From Branchiostoma floridae (Eukaryota; Chordata; Leptocardii; Amphioxiformes; Branchiostomatidae): a stretch of 64,000 nt of DNA. Location: the NCBI RefSeq assembly GCF_000003815.2, contig NC_049984.1, positions 7,598,150 through 7,662,149 of the forward strand. Direction: 5' to 3'. Of this stretch, positions 13,357-26,374 are shown in pieces (within the stretch, counting starts at the first letter, position 1; every line of letters starts with the position of its first letter). The translations under genes were made by a program, and so were the position numbers. A model generated the notes under the pieces. It had not been told where the DNA came from, did no database searches, and saw only the letters and a program-made list of their open reading frames with translations.

Positions 13357-14488
13357 TCCACAAAGAAGACCTCTAAAAAAAGACAGAATAAAGAATGAAA
13401 TGCATTGCACATGGTACAGACATTTACAACGTATGGCAGGAGTTATCAAACAACAATAGGGCCAGGGTATCTATACTTCACACCAAAGCACAAAATGTTA
13501 CATACTGACCCTTTATGTGTGTTCCGTTATCGCTTTTGCAAAGAAGTTCAAAGAAATTGACCCATGTAGTAGGATTTAGGATATCATAGTTAGACATGAG
13601 TATCAGCACATGGAAAATATCAGTCTGTGTACCACGATAGTGTAAAGTGTCTTAGTGGTAATCGTCTGTGCCAGCGCTTCTCTCTCTACTTGTAGGTAGT
13701 CCTAAAGTGGAACGCAAAAGCTGAGTGGATATCTTTACAGCTTTCATCGTGAGCACACTCATTATCTGACGGTAAACTCTCATGACGTGATATTTCCCGC
13801 TCACACGGAATGCCGTGTGCTTCTGACAGGAAACTGCTTGTTAACGCGAAGGAGACGTTCAGTTGAGAGAGTTCGATTTCTAAAGGTCTGCAATTAACCT
13901 TTAAGTAACAGGTCTCGTGGGACATGGACTGGTTCCTGGGATCCTTTGTTTTTTTTGGTCCACCACACACAAAGCACACGAACTGTCGCACTGAATTTGT
14001 CGGCACATCAGTGTGACCATGGTTTTTTAGCACGGCTGCACGTCAAATGATCAAATGATCATGCATCGTGACCACTATTAAAAGAAAACAGAGACCAACT
14101 GATTTAAGCATGTAGCTTTGAGAAAGCTACCCAAGTCACAACTAGAAAACATGAATTACGTTGGACCAAGGAGCTTTCGTGTTGATGAGAGCTCCTTGGT
14201 TGGACGGATTTACCCTTGGGTAAAAAGGGATCCAACACGTTTTTGGTTTATCAGTGGTAAAGTGCTCACAAATAGTCATGAAAGTTTGACACAAATATAA
14301 CGTTAAGGATAAAGTCTACGCTATTTCGAAACATGCAATTAGTTACAGCGAGCAAAAGGAAATAAAAAAAAGCATTTGGGCTTGTACTTTCTGCACTAGT
14401 TCATGCATGACGAAAACAGGCATAACTAATGTATTCAAATACTTAAAATTTCTTGCTTTTTAACTTTCAAGAAATTTAGTAGATCTAG

Positions 14489-14517
14489 GTTAAAGAACAT
14501 TTTAAATGCTCTTTAAC
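14489..14517. repeat. Short hairpin (gttaaagaacattt / aaatgctctttaac)
   Basis: Two 14 bp arms with one mismatch and almost no loop lie in AT-rich intergenic DNA. No function is evident. Confidence 0.55.
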
Positions 14518-16118
14518 TTTAAAAAGATAGCAATGAGAATAATGATATAATCAGTATCGCCTGCTCACGATCAAAGGGCTAAATGCAAAGGTCTAATGGA
14601 TCTAAAAAGTTTACCTTGAACACCATCGATATCACAGTAACTATCAAAATACTAACGTTATATTGCACTATGTACCAGAAGATTAACGTTATACACTATG
14701 CAGTAGACGCAATGTACTATTGTTAATATATACACCTAATAGTTTCTTCCCTCTCTTTGGGACACATGAAGATACAACTTCATACTTGCCCATTATCCCA
14801 TCATTTGTGTACGACTTGAATATGTCCTGTGTTGACCTTACATCTCTTGTATAGTTGTATTGTCTTCAACAGCGCCGCTGCTCTATTCCATATCAGGTAC
14901 AGGAAATCAGTTTATTTGAAGGTGAATGGCTTTGCAACATCAGCTGAAATTGGCCATTTATGATTAACAAATCATTAAGTAAAAAACATTAAAAAATTGC
15001 CTTTCATATTAAAGGAAACTGTTCAAGACATTCGTGCACCCGAACATGTGCATGGATGATGATGATTGATGGTGATGTGCTCACCAAAATCCACGAGACA
15101 GCCGATCCACGTTGTCTGTATTATAGTTATTATCTAGTCACGTTCAAATCTACCCACATAGGTTGTGTGGGAGATGCGGCGTGAAAAGGATTTCCAGGCG
15201 ATTTTCCTGTTCCCTGAACACTAACCCTCTCCGCCGGTGCGTCTGCAGAACTCTACACGTGAACGTCACGTACGAACGCGCAATGCACATCAATTCTGCT
15301 GCAGTTGTTCCGAGCCATGGCGGTGACGTCATGGTGACGTTATCCAAACTTTCGTGCATCAACCTGGCCAATTGTTAAGACTCGTAACGGTGGCGTCATA
15401 GTGACATCATCTAAACTCTCAAGCGTAGTGGTTACTGTTTGAAGTTAGTCTCGACCAGACTCCATAGGTCGCTGAATATACAATAGAAATTGGCCAAATA
15501 GACAAGGAAGTTAGCCGGTCTAAGGAATACATTCCATGGAGTCTGTAGAATGTCGGTAGGATGGAAGGTAATAAAACCAGGGGCATTCTCGCCGGATAGT
15601 TTTAAAGAGCACTTGCACAATTGCAGATAGATGTGCAAAAATTAGGTGTGACAGGTCGTTCAGTGTAATGTAACCAGCTGCTGCCGCGCAGCGTGCCTGA
15701 GAAGCTGGTGTGTTAGTCGAAGTGCGGATGTACTGGCTATACAGGTACAGATACAGATAATGAGCTCATTTCCTCAACAAAGGCAAGTATCCTTGCAGTT
15801 ATCAGAAATCAATTGAAGTACGGGTGATTGACAAACAGACTGACGGCTTAGTTTTGGAAATGTAACGTTAACCTTCTCGCGAACTGGCCGTCCAAATCCC
15901 ACGACCCATAACAGTTACCCTCCTAGAAAGGCCTGGTAGAGACTACCTTGAAGTGCCGTCGCCAGAGAACGTGCTTGGATTGATAAAGCAGGTATCTATA
16001 AACGTTCTTGTAAACCTAAGGATGAGTCACCCAGGTCCATTAAGATGCAGAACAATTTGCGTTGATCAGCCATTGCTCGTGATCTGGAATACAAACGACC
16101 TAAACATTTACGTTCAGC

Positions 16119-16256
16119 TAGCCTCCATAGCAGGCACTCTGGGCCTTTTTCAATCGTTTTTTTTTCTCTTGTGATGCACACTTTTGCTGGTCATATCTTT
16201 TTGTACTGGGTCCTTTGTGCTGCCGGCACCCAGAGAGCCTGTAATTGTGGAGGCTA
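16119..16256. mobile_element. Small TIR element with tagcctcc...ggaggcta ends
   Basis: The left end reads tagcctccatagcaggcact and the right end is cagagagcctg...tggaggcta, an inverted match over about 25 bp with a small indel. Related ends (agcctg...gaggcta) are seen near 60-107, 27397-27413 and 36350-36374, so this is probably a dispersed family. It does not code. Confidence 0.6.
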
Positions 16257-16804
16257 CGTTCAGCAAGGTTTCCATCATCAAACTGGATGCCTCTAAGCGC
16301 ACTAAATACATGAAAAAAGAAATGGATTTGTCAACCGAGACTACAATCTATTATACAGATACATGGACGAACAAACACGGAAATTGAATAGTTCGGTCAG
16401 GTAAAGTTGACGTCATAGGTTGGTTGGTTGGCATGGTAACGGACCCACCGAATAGCGCGAAATTCCCAGGCATACCGTGTAACTGCGCTTGTAAATGGTT
16501 GAATTGCAAATAGGGCATTGCCGCCTATTTACTGCAAAGGACATTAACGTTATAGCTTTCCTTTTGCTGTGTAAGCACCACTGATAGTGGGAAACAAGAC
16601 TTCTGGGAAGTTCATAAAACTTTTGTAGCTGTCCCTAAGGACCCACCGTTACGAGTTACCAGGCTCAAGTTGTGTCGTGAATCTTGGAAATTTTGATCCA
16701 AGGATCATCTCGCATTCGAGGCGCATCAAATGATGACGTCAGTCAGAAACCGGGGCAATGATTGCAGGAAGCTGTTCGGTCAGTGGCCGCAAGGACAAAG
16801 TTTC

Positions 16805-17068
16805 TAATCTCCAAGCAGATTCTACGGTAGCAGAAGATAGTATCCAGAGGCGTGAAGCCAGCCTAGAAGTGTGTTTGGCTACTCCAAGCAGATCCTACGG
16901 TAGCATAAGATAGTATCAAAAGCTGCCAGAGGAGTGAAGCCGGCCTAGGAGTATGTTTGGCTACTCCAAGCAGATTCTGCGGTAGCATAAGATGGTATCA
17001 AATGAGGGGTGAAACCGTCCTAGGAGTGCGTTTGGCTACCGGCTACCATCGGATTTGTTTGGAGATTA
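16805..17068. mobile_element. MITE with internal tandem copies (ctccaagcagat family)
   Basis: It begins taatctccaagcagattcta and ends ggatttgtttggagatta, giving inverted ends. The subterminal block (ctccaagcagat, cggtagcataagatagtatc, gtgaagcc, cctaggagt) is repeated at 16809, 16882 and 16964, a period of about 73-82 bp. A shorter relative lies at 42627-42754. It has no open frame of note. Confidence 0.8.
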
Positions 17069-18360
17069 CAAAGTTGCAATGAGACACGTTTGACACGTTC
17101 AAGACGGACGGAGCAACTGAAGATCAACGAGGAAGATGGCTGAGAGAACAACTTACGGAGCAACCATTAATCAAGTGGGCGTTCGCGTTAGGCAGTGACG
17201 TCATTTTCAGACGACTTACAGACCCTTCATGCTTAGACATAAATCCACAGCTGACGTCGAAATCCGCCACAATTTGTCAACTGCCATCTGTAAATGTTTT
17301 CAAAGGAAGAGTACTTTAAACTTTTATCGTGTGGTACGATCGAGGCGTTGATGAACTACCTTACACGTAAGAGAAAGGCTGATGAATGAGCCATCACTGT
17401 TAGAGCCCGTCTCTGCTATTCCCAAACAGAGGTTACGGTTTACGGTCTGTGTTAGTAGTGTGGCAGAGGAAGGTAGACCAAAGAATTCGCGGCCACTACA
17501 AAAAAAAAAACCCTGACCGTATCTGCTTGGAGGACATGTCTCTAGTCGCTACAGCAAGTTCCACCGTATGTTTCCCGCCTTAAATTTTAATTTCCGGCCA
17601 AATATTGCCTTTGTCAGGCATTTGAACCATGCACGCCTTCGGGCGTTGTATTAGAAGACCAAAGGGCTTCGGCAGACGACCCATAGTCCTCCTGAAGGCC
17701 AGTACAAGTGTTTAGGCATCAGGGGAAATTCGGTATTTTGTTTTGACTTTAGCGGCAGCAGATGGTGGATGAACGGCAAAGTGGACAGGACAGTTCGGAT
17801 GAACTAATACCGGACAAACACACCCTTCCAAGAACCTTATCCCCTTATGTAGAGCGCTAATCAGTTGGGGGGGATTAACCAATAAATACACATTGCTAAT
17901 CTATTAACCCTCTGATGACTCGGGACTGTGATAAACAGGAAGGGGTATGGGAAGTAGACGTCATCTCAATGGCCGTTGATTGTGGACTGATTGACATGAT
18001 TCCTCATATGTGGGGCACCAGACTCACAGACGCTCCTTTAGTTTAGTCAAACCTTGATGTAAAACGTAGACTACATACAGACGGGAAACAATTGTCTGCG
18101 ATGGCAGTAGGGTCGTTGAACTCAAGTGCACGGATAGTATACTGTACGGTTCAAAAGATGCACACAATCACAAGCTTAAAGGAATAACGTTACATGCTGT
18201 TACTCGGGGTTTAATAGGGACCGAGATGCTTCTTCTTCTTAGTGTTTAGGTGGCCACCATCATCTTCTTGATGTTTCTGCCACACTTAACAGATAGAGGT
18301 ACAGAAGGTTGTCTGTTGTAGCTTCAGGTAATGGTATGTTTTGGGGGTCTACTGTAACTG

Positions 18361-18488
18361 TTAGTGTAGATCTGCCACCTTATCCCTGAAGGATTCCAGG
18401 GATGGGGCAGTCACCATCTCTGCAGGAACGGCAGGTTCCACTCAGACACAGTTCGTGGAAAGAAGGACATCTGTCTGTACTGTGTTCT
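18361..18488 (-). mobile_element. Decayed LINE (CR1/L2-like) reverse-transcriptase C-terminus
   Basis: On the minus strand one frame reads TQYRQMSFFPRTVSEWNLPF and hits a stop at 18411; another frame then gives VTAPSLESFRDKVADLH and a stop at 18361. Phrases of the type 'SFFPRT...WN.LP' followed by 'APSLESF' are typical of the C-terminal end of non-LTR retrotransposon ORF2. The frame break shows it is dead. The downstream sequence to about 18222 may be its 3' tail. Confidence 0.7.
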
Positions 18489-21060
18489 GCCTAGAGGAAT
18501 AGTATATAATTTGCACTTCCATAACGATGCAAGTGAAGGCGGGGGTGGAGTGAATGCGATTTTTTTCTGGACGACGTTCAGTGCGAAACGTTTTACCCCC
18601 ACACGTAGTGTGGCAGTTACCTACAATGCTTTGATCACCGCCACCTATGAAATAAATACGGTAATGCTAATCATGCAGACAATTTTTTAAGATAATCATT
18701 ATTGAAAATATAAACCACAGTCCATCAATTTGATGGATATATACCCTGTTTTGAAAAAAAAAACCCACAATATCATAGGTAACCCCGTGGATAAACGTGA
18801 ACTAGCGTTACTTGATTTCTACCATTTTTATAATAGAGGTCGTAAAGTGTTCGATTCATCCCCTATAACCTCCTTTCTTCTAATTATTACTCACAGGGAT
18901 TAAAAAAATGAGGTGGGAGTACATTTTATTTAACAAGTCTTTGTCAAAAATGTTCTTCTTCAACGACTGACTTAAACCTACCAGGGAATGTATTTTAGTA
19001 CTGCCACACGCGTCAGAGACTGTAGCAACCAAACCATTTCTGGGTACAAGTATGCACGTACGTAGGTTTGCGTGTATCCAGCAAACACATCTCGGCCCCC
19101 CTCCCCACTAACGTGTGGGTAACAATCCGTTTGGTACACAGTCGGTTGGGTTGGAACGACTTGTCAAATACGTGACGTCATGTGACCCTCAGAGGACAGG
19201 GCCTTCCAAGAAATGTAACTTAAGAGAGGACTTCACCGCGCATAAAGGTAAAAGAGAGCATTTTATAGCGCATAGAGTTAAAAGAGAGCATATTTATGGC
19301 GATGTTTCTAAGCTTACACAAGAGTTCAAATAATAAGAAAATATTACAAATATCATTCTAAGAATGCAGTGACTTGGAGTCAGCGTGACCAATCACACAA
19401 CTCATAACTGAGCTTGGTCCTGTTTTCATGGTGTTCAAACAAAGAAATTTATTTCCTTGCTTGTTGGGTATGTATTGATATTTTCCCCAGTCGTCGCTGA
19501 AATTAAGAGTTGGCCTTGATACTGCTGATCAGCTTTCTAATCATCCTCGGCAGAGGCCAACCATCTGAAATCGTTAACAATCAGAGCATTGTACGAAATC
19601 ATCAATAAAATGGTATTAATCTAAGTCGGTAAAAAATCTATCTACCGTATTCGGCTTATTCTAGCCTTCTCCACTGCTTGTTATGTGACGCACTAGTTGG
19701 CATTGGGAACTCATTTCCATGTCCCTGGGGATGAACTGTCTGATTATTTCACTGTTTTGACTGTTCTGCAAGCCCGGAGAAGGTTGTCAGATACGTGGCG
19801 CCGCTCTATCCTTGTAACATTGTTAGCCGCTGGAAAAATGCAATTCTTCTCTTGGAAGTACATGTAGTTTCACTAAATAACTTAACCCGATATTTGACTT
19901 AATTTTTGTGTACTGTCTCTTAAGAAGATTAACTTTATGACACACACCACCTGGCAGCTTCCTCAGAAACTGTTTTGCCAAGCACTGCTTTGCAAACTTT
20001 GCTTTGAACAAAAGAACAATATCTAACCTTCATGTGGTACTGTTTAGCCACTTCTTCGTCGTCATGTTTAAACTTAATGCAAAATGTTTTCAGAATGATA
20101 ACTATGTGAATCTATCTTATCTTGGATAACTGACAAGCGACGACAACCTACTCTACTTTATTCTACTTTACTCTGCTCTGCTGTAAAATGCAGTCGAACG
20201 CTGTACATTCAAGAAAAGAAAACAATCCATATTACTTGATGATAGCTTTAAGCTGTGTGATGATTCAAACACCAGTTTTGCTAGCGCCATTATTGCTCTA
20301 ATGCACATCATATCAGACTCGATTAAGGTGGCTTTAGATGCTTAGAGAGACCGAATAGTAAAGTGCAAGCTATGGTCCCCTTAACGGCATAAAGCACAAT
20401 ATGGCCAGCTATAGCTGCAAAGTTTAAGTTGAAGGATCACAAGTTGCTGCACATTGAAGTGTGCGCCTTGGACATCATCCAAGTTATTTCGATCAGGCGT
20501 GCCTCCAGCATATCTTATCACATAACCGCATTTATCTTCCAGACTAGCTATTGATGGACGGGGCTGGGGGTTATCAGTCGGCCGGCTATCCACACTTTCG
20601 AGGTTACCGACCTGCTGGAGGCCTAATGCCCTGATACTCAGGATTAACGACTGTTGTGGTTCTGTGCAGGGTTCAACTCTCTCTCTGTTACGGTCGTTGA
20701 ACCCAACTGCTCTTGGAGCACTGTGATATACCATCTTGCAAAGAAAGTTCTCTCTAGGATCCAAGCCTTATACTTTGTACCTTTTAACCAATTGTTTGGG
20801 TGCAACATTTTTTTCATGAGCACAGAAATGACGTTTACCCATTAGAGAATGCTATCAGGATGTTTTGATTACTCTGTGTGATATTTTAGGGCATTTCATT
20901 CTCACTACACTGGCAACGTTCTTATCAGGTAAGCCTTGTGTAAAGACATGTGATGCTAGAAACGAGTGTCAAGTGTTGCCAAACAGGCATATAACCCCGA
21001 AAATGAGAGGGATCCTTACATCTGCTTGAAATTAGGTCTCCTTTCATGTATAACCAGGGT

Positions 21061-21359
21061 CCCAGACTGTTGGGAGGGCCTGAACAGGACAGCTCCTCGG
21101 TGCCAGGGGCCTGGGCCAACATGCTCCAAAGGAAACCTTGCCTCAGTCCCTGTCTGAGAAAGACACTAGGGTTATTCCGTGTCATTCAGGCAAAAATATG
21201 AAAGGGGTGGGCTTAGTTGGCCAGGCGGGTGAGAAGCTTGCAGTGTCGAGGTAAACCCAGCAGAGAGCATGGGAGGAACTGGTAACCAAGTCTGGGTGTC
21301 AGACTGTTTCCAGAGCCTACACAAGCCGACTCCTAGGCTCTGGGGCCAACATGCTCCCC
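21061..21359. repeat. Diverged direct duplication (cagactgtt ... ggggccaacatgctcc)
   Basis: Segments at about 21065-21127 and 21301-21358 share cagactgtt, ctcct, gctctggggc or its variant, and ccaacatgctcc at an offset of about 235 bp. This suggests an old tandem duplication or two copies of a dispersed repeat. Confidence 0.5.
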
Positions 21360-24300
21360 TGATGATTTTACAACTGGCCCCCGGATAGCTCCCCCGGATA
21401 ATATTGAGTTTTGGGTCTGGCATCCAGTCTACTGGTGACCAGGATAATCATGACAGACGACATTGACCATTTTATGATGGCAGTCTCACAAAGCATCGAC
21501 ATTTGGTTGAATAGGAAATGGTCAAAGCTGCCTAGAAGACTGCTTTCTAATCACTTGTTCTTAACGTTGTTCTTAACTTCTTGTTAACGATGTTTCATGT
21601 ATGCAACTCTTAACATAGTTACATCATACATGCTTTTTGGATGTTATTTTTTTTTCAAAATTGAGTTGCTGTCTTATTTAGCCACGCATATCCAATCTTT
21701 CTCTCATTAATCTTTGATATCGTGCCATTGAAACTCCTACTGCCATAGCGCTACTTACACTTCATTTTGGATCATCCATTGACTCCATTGATAACGTTAC
21801 ATGACGTTAGTAAACGTTGAAAAGAGGCAAGGCATGGCGCTGCAACGTGAGCTACAAGAGCTCGCGGGTCCTCGGGAAACGTTCCAAACGTTCTCAAGAG
21901 GTTCCGTGAAGCTTCTTTTTCTAAACGTTTGTCGTAGAATAATAGGTCTCAGCTTTAATGGGTTTGGGAAAGTATCACTTCTTAAGTGCACTTTCTCAGA
22001 GCGACCAGCTATCGCTGGGATAATCTAGGAACATCTAATCATCGCGAAGTGTTGAGAACTTCTTCTCTGAGCTACAGAAGAGAGAAAATATCGACATACG
22101 GTGGCCTTACCGGGATATGCAGTGTACTTACGGAGTTGTTCAAGGGCTCTCAAAATGGCGGATAGGCGTCATTTGCAATCGCACGCACTTCACCGTGGAA
22201 ATCCATCGCTCACTAATGGTTTGAACCTCTTCATGTATCAACATCCCGTAAAGTATAAGTACAGAACTGATACTAGCTCCCAGAAGCCATGATTCTGATA
22301 AGAAGAACCAAAGAAAGATTCAAACTTATAAGACGATTACTCTCTAACGTAGGACTGCGGATCAACCCAGAAAAATGCATGTCTCCAAACTTTTCATTTA
22401 AAATTTGTGAACTTTCTATTCGTGTATTCCTTGAATATCTTCATCATTTCCGTGGACAACCCTGCCCCTTCCATTTTTAAGACTTAAGGTTTCGTTGCGG
22501 CGTGCTACATGCACAGTGCATCTCACTCTGCGAACTGTCTACTCTCATGGAGTCAAGCAGCGTCACCTAGCAGAGCACCAAGTACTCCACCTGTCCGGTA
22601 TGGATCGTGTTTTCTCATTTGAAAGCAAGGTATCTGTGACATAAATTAGAGCTGGGTGTTGCTGTTCAAGATCATTTAGCACTTGTTCAAGTTGTGCTTG
22701 TAATCACAGCAAATCCCTTCATTCAGTAAGAACACTAGTATAGTACCTGTAACACAGTTCCGCTGTTGTCCGCTAGAGGAAGCTAGATTTCTCAATTAGC
22801 ACCTGTTGTGTTCACCGAGTGTGCTGTACCAAGAACGTAAACAGTGAATCAACTGGGATGGTGCGCCACGCACGGTAGGGTAGCCTGTGCAAACTTAATA
22901 CTACTTTCAGACACATGATACCTACACCACTCTACCATATACCCGATTTCTCTTAGCAAAGTGAAGATATTTTGACACACGTTTCAAGCAAAAGCAGCTA
23001 GAAGTATGGCGGCTCATAGCTAGAAGTATATAAGCGGAACAAACAAATATTAAGATGCAGAAGTTAAAAAAAAAAAACTCGTTTCATGTCGGTGGGGAAA
23101 ACAATAAAATCAGAGAAGCAGAACAAACATCACCACAACACGTAAAGTGTCGATTATCATGATGATTAAGTTAATCAAACTTCCTGTCTTTGAGTATGAC
23201 ACCAAATATGATGGATAGAGCGATTCTATACTTGTTAATCTTGATAACAGAAGATGAATTGTTCTTCTTCCCTACTTATCCAGTGAACCTTGAGGATCTA
23301 AGTTTACACAGGTTTGGTCGGGCGCTTCGCTGTTTATCTTATTTCAATTAGACAAACAAAGTGTGGACGGAACTGGAAGTCAACACCTGGGCACAGACGC
23401 AGTGACCCAGCTCAGAGTACCGTATGTCCTCGGTGTTTTCTTACTGTTTTCGCGTTTAGAATGTTCCGCCCCAGCACCAATAAATACACGCTTACGTAGT
23501 TTATTTTCGTGTGAGAGAAATATGCCTGGCGTACCGTGTAGCTAACATTTGAATCGGAGTAATTTACTCTTTGAAGTTTATGCCGAGTCGCAACTCACAC
23601 ACCTATGTCCCGACGCCTCCTTGTCCTAACGTAGGTGTGACACCAAATGATGGCCCAACAAAACAGAAAAATTTGGTCTCGGTGCCAGGTGTCAGCAATT
23701 GCGTTTTAAAAATCTTATTTCTTTGTTTGTTCCACATAACCTGTAACAACCTTAAGGCGTAATACCATTTTTACAAGCTGCATAATACCGGACTGTTACG
23801 TTCGATCCACTCACATCGGGATAAACCCTCATTCTGCGAGGCGTGGATCTAATCAAATACGGGACCTCCGGCTTTTTTAGTCCCACCACAGAAGACATTC
23901 TGCTAAAGTGGGTGTAGAGATGTTCTGGATTTTATACTGACGATAAACAGCATAAATATGATTACATGAATGTTGTTTATGTTATATCTAAGTATAAGAT
24001 GACAGATACTCACTCTAATTGTAAGTAGACGCCTGTCATATCAGAGATGCCGTTCTCGATGTAAATTGTAGGCGAATCACCAGGCGAAGATGGCAGTAGG
24101 ACGAAACTTTCCTCTCACTAAAGTCGCTCAGCAGGTGTACGTGTGTGACACGTCGTGGCGGAGCGTAGAGGTCCTACAACATTTGTCGTTTACGACAGCG
24201 AGTTGAGTGTATTCTTAAGACAGTCGTGCGTTTGTCGTACGAAATTCTGCAGTCTTGTTATGGTCGTCGTAGACTCTTGTCCACGGTCTGTACTGTCGTG

Positions 24301-24934
24301 TCCTGGCTGAAAATCCTAACACAAGAAATCGCTGATATGACTCAGCGTGGAATAGATAACTAGTTTTTCTAGTAGAGGAATGCGGCACGAGACGCCCCGG
24401 GCGCGGAATCATACCTAGTTTGTGATCCACCCGTATTGAAGACCGCTTCCGCTGGTTTAGTGGAATTTTCTATCTGGGATGCGGGAGTATCGGGTTCGCC
24501 GGTGTGTCCTCGGTGACGGTGTTTAAAGAAGGATGGATCTCATGGAAACTTGATATCTTCCTACTAATCAGACCCCTACAGATAAGGACAGGTGGTTGCC
24601 TCGTTCTCCTGTTTCAGACTATCATCACATGTTCGCACGCCTTGTGCGTGCCTGTCATTGCGTACCTCTTGAAGGAGAACGCATGTGTTAAGACAGGCGT
24701 CTGAACACATGCAGTACGGGATTAGACAGATCTTACAGAAGTCATTTCGACATGTAGGCAAGCATCCTTTTCATGTAGATTTGGTGCACGGACAAGTTTG
24801 ACCACACTTCGTCACTTTGGCGTAAAGTAATTGCATTTGAAACACTGTGAAAAATAAACGATGTGGAGGATGTGAGTCATAATAACTACATCCGAGAATC
24901 TACACAGAACAAAGCAAGACTAGCTGAATACTAG

Positions 24935-25009
24935 CTGTGTGTGTGTCTGCATGTGCGTGCGAGCATGCTTGCGCGCTTGTGTGTGTGTGTGCGTGCGTGA
25001 GTGTGTTGA
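24935..25009. repeat. TG/GC-rich alternating purine-pyrimidine tract
   Basis: An interrupted (TG)n tract with TGCG and CATGC variants. Such alternating sequence can adopt Z-DNA. It lies in intergenic DNA. Confidence 0.85.
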
Positions 25010-25819
25010 CAGAAGTAAATACCTTTTTTTCTCTGACGCTTTGGACCAAGTCATAAGTCGTAATGACAGGACAGACACTGTATTTGACTGGGGAAAGTAC
25101 AGAGGCAACGATTGAATTATGGGTATCAACGATGAATAAGAACGCAGGAATGAAAATCAGTGGTTTTTGGACAAAGCTGGTCATGAAAACAATCAAAACA
25201 CCACGTCAGCATACTGGGATGTCCGAAACAAACTTTCTGTCGAGCACTTAAACCTAAAAGCTGATCCATTGTTGCAGTAAACTGGGAGCTCAGAGACTAG
25301 TGTCATCTAGCGACAAACAGCAAAATTACATTGTGTATCTCCCACGGTGTTATTGTTAACTGGTAAATCTGTATTAGGAATTTAGGGATTCACTTGTAAT
25401 CGGTGCTCTCGATATGGTGTGTACTTCAAACGGGCCAACACTACAGCATAAACATCCTATGTGTCATGTGATGTTTTGTATATTTTCTCCCTTACCCTCC
25501 TGTTTCTTTCTTGCATGCTTTCCAAAATGGTTTTCAGACACCCAGAAACCTTTTTGCCACCTTTACCCTTATACGAAAAATCAGTAACATTAAAAATAAA
25601 GTTGTAAAATATTCTAAGGAGGGTCAGTTTTCTTTGTAATAAAATGGACGATATAGATCTCAGAAGAACCTAACTAATCTAATTCAATTTAATTCTTTCA
25701 GTACCTACAAGAATGTTAAGCAAGACAAACATGTTGACACACAGTTCAGTGACTTCACCACAAAGTTTACACACAAAACTCTTTCAGGAAAACAACACAG
25801 TCATGGTGCTTTGGACACT

Positions 25820-25825
25820 TTTATT
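25820..25825 (-). terminator. Candidate polyadenylation signal of the NUDT19-like gene
   Basis: AATAAA on the minus strand about 550 bp beyond the NUDT19-like stop codon. The distance is reasonable for a 3' UTR. It is the first canonical hexamer that I noticed downstream. Confidence 0.45.
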
Positions 25826-26374
25826 ACACAAGTTTTACAATGTGTCAGCTTGACCTGTAACTAAATTGGTGTACAATGCAGTTCAATGACCAGGGCACTT
25901 TGATAATGGCACTTCACTTCTAGTGGCTCACGCTCCATAAGTCTTTGTCGACCTTAAGGTCGTTCTGATGTAAATTATGGCATGTATGGCGTTGGATCAA
26001 AGTTTTGGCTCTATGGTATACAGTATATAGTACACTGAAAGTATATCTGACTAATATCTCGAAGCTCTTTGTGGAAAAACACCAAATGTTGGCCATTATT
26101 TCCATTTCTGTGCGCAAGAGATGCAGAGAGGACCGTCCAATGTTATGTGCTGTTTGTCTTGGTCATGAATTTTAATGAGTCTGCCGTATTTGGTAGCTGA
26201 GGACACTTCTTAAGGCCATTTTCTGATTGGCCGATGGCTGGCTAGTAGCCACACCCACAATTGCTGCTGAGTCTAGCTGGTTTGGCAATGTAAATCTTGA
26301 CCTAATGTATATTAAAGGCCACAGGACGGCTCTGTGGGAGAGAATGATATGAATGATATACCCTACAAAGCATT

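Larger units (their letters stand above)
10133..25819. other. 15.7 kb stretch without a recognisable gene, upstream of RGK and downstream of NUDT19
   Basis: Only short open frames (under about 130 codons) occur here and none resembles a known family or splices into a convincing model. The stretch holds TIR elements at 11465-11608, 16119-16256 and 16805-17068, a LINE fragment at 18361-18488, a duplicated segment at 21061-21359, a TG-rich tract at 24935-25009, hairpins at 13325-13356 and 14489-14517, and six perfect TGACGTCA sites. Distal regulatory DNA for the RGK gene is plausible but unproven. Confidence 0.5.

Noticed and set aside
13686-14033. 115-codon minus-strand open frame upstream of RGK
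   Set aside because: No domain, composition like surrounding non-coding DNA, and no partner exons with matching phase.
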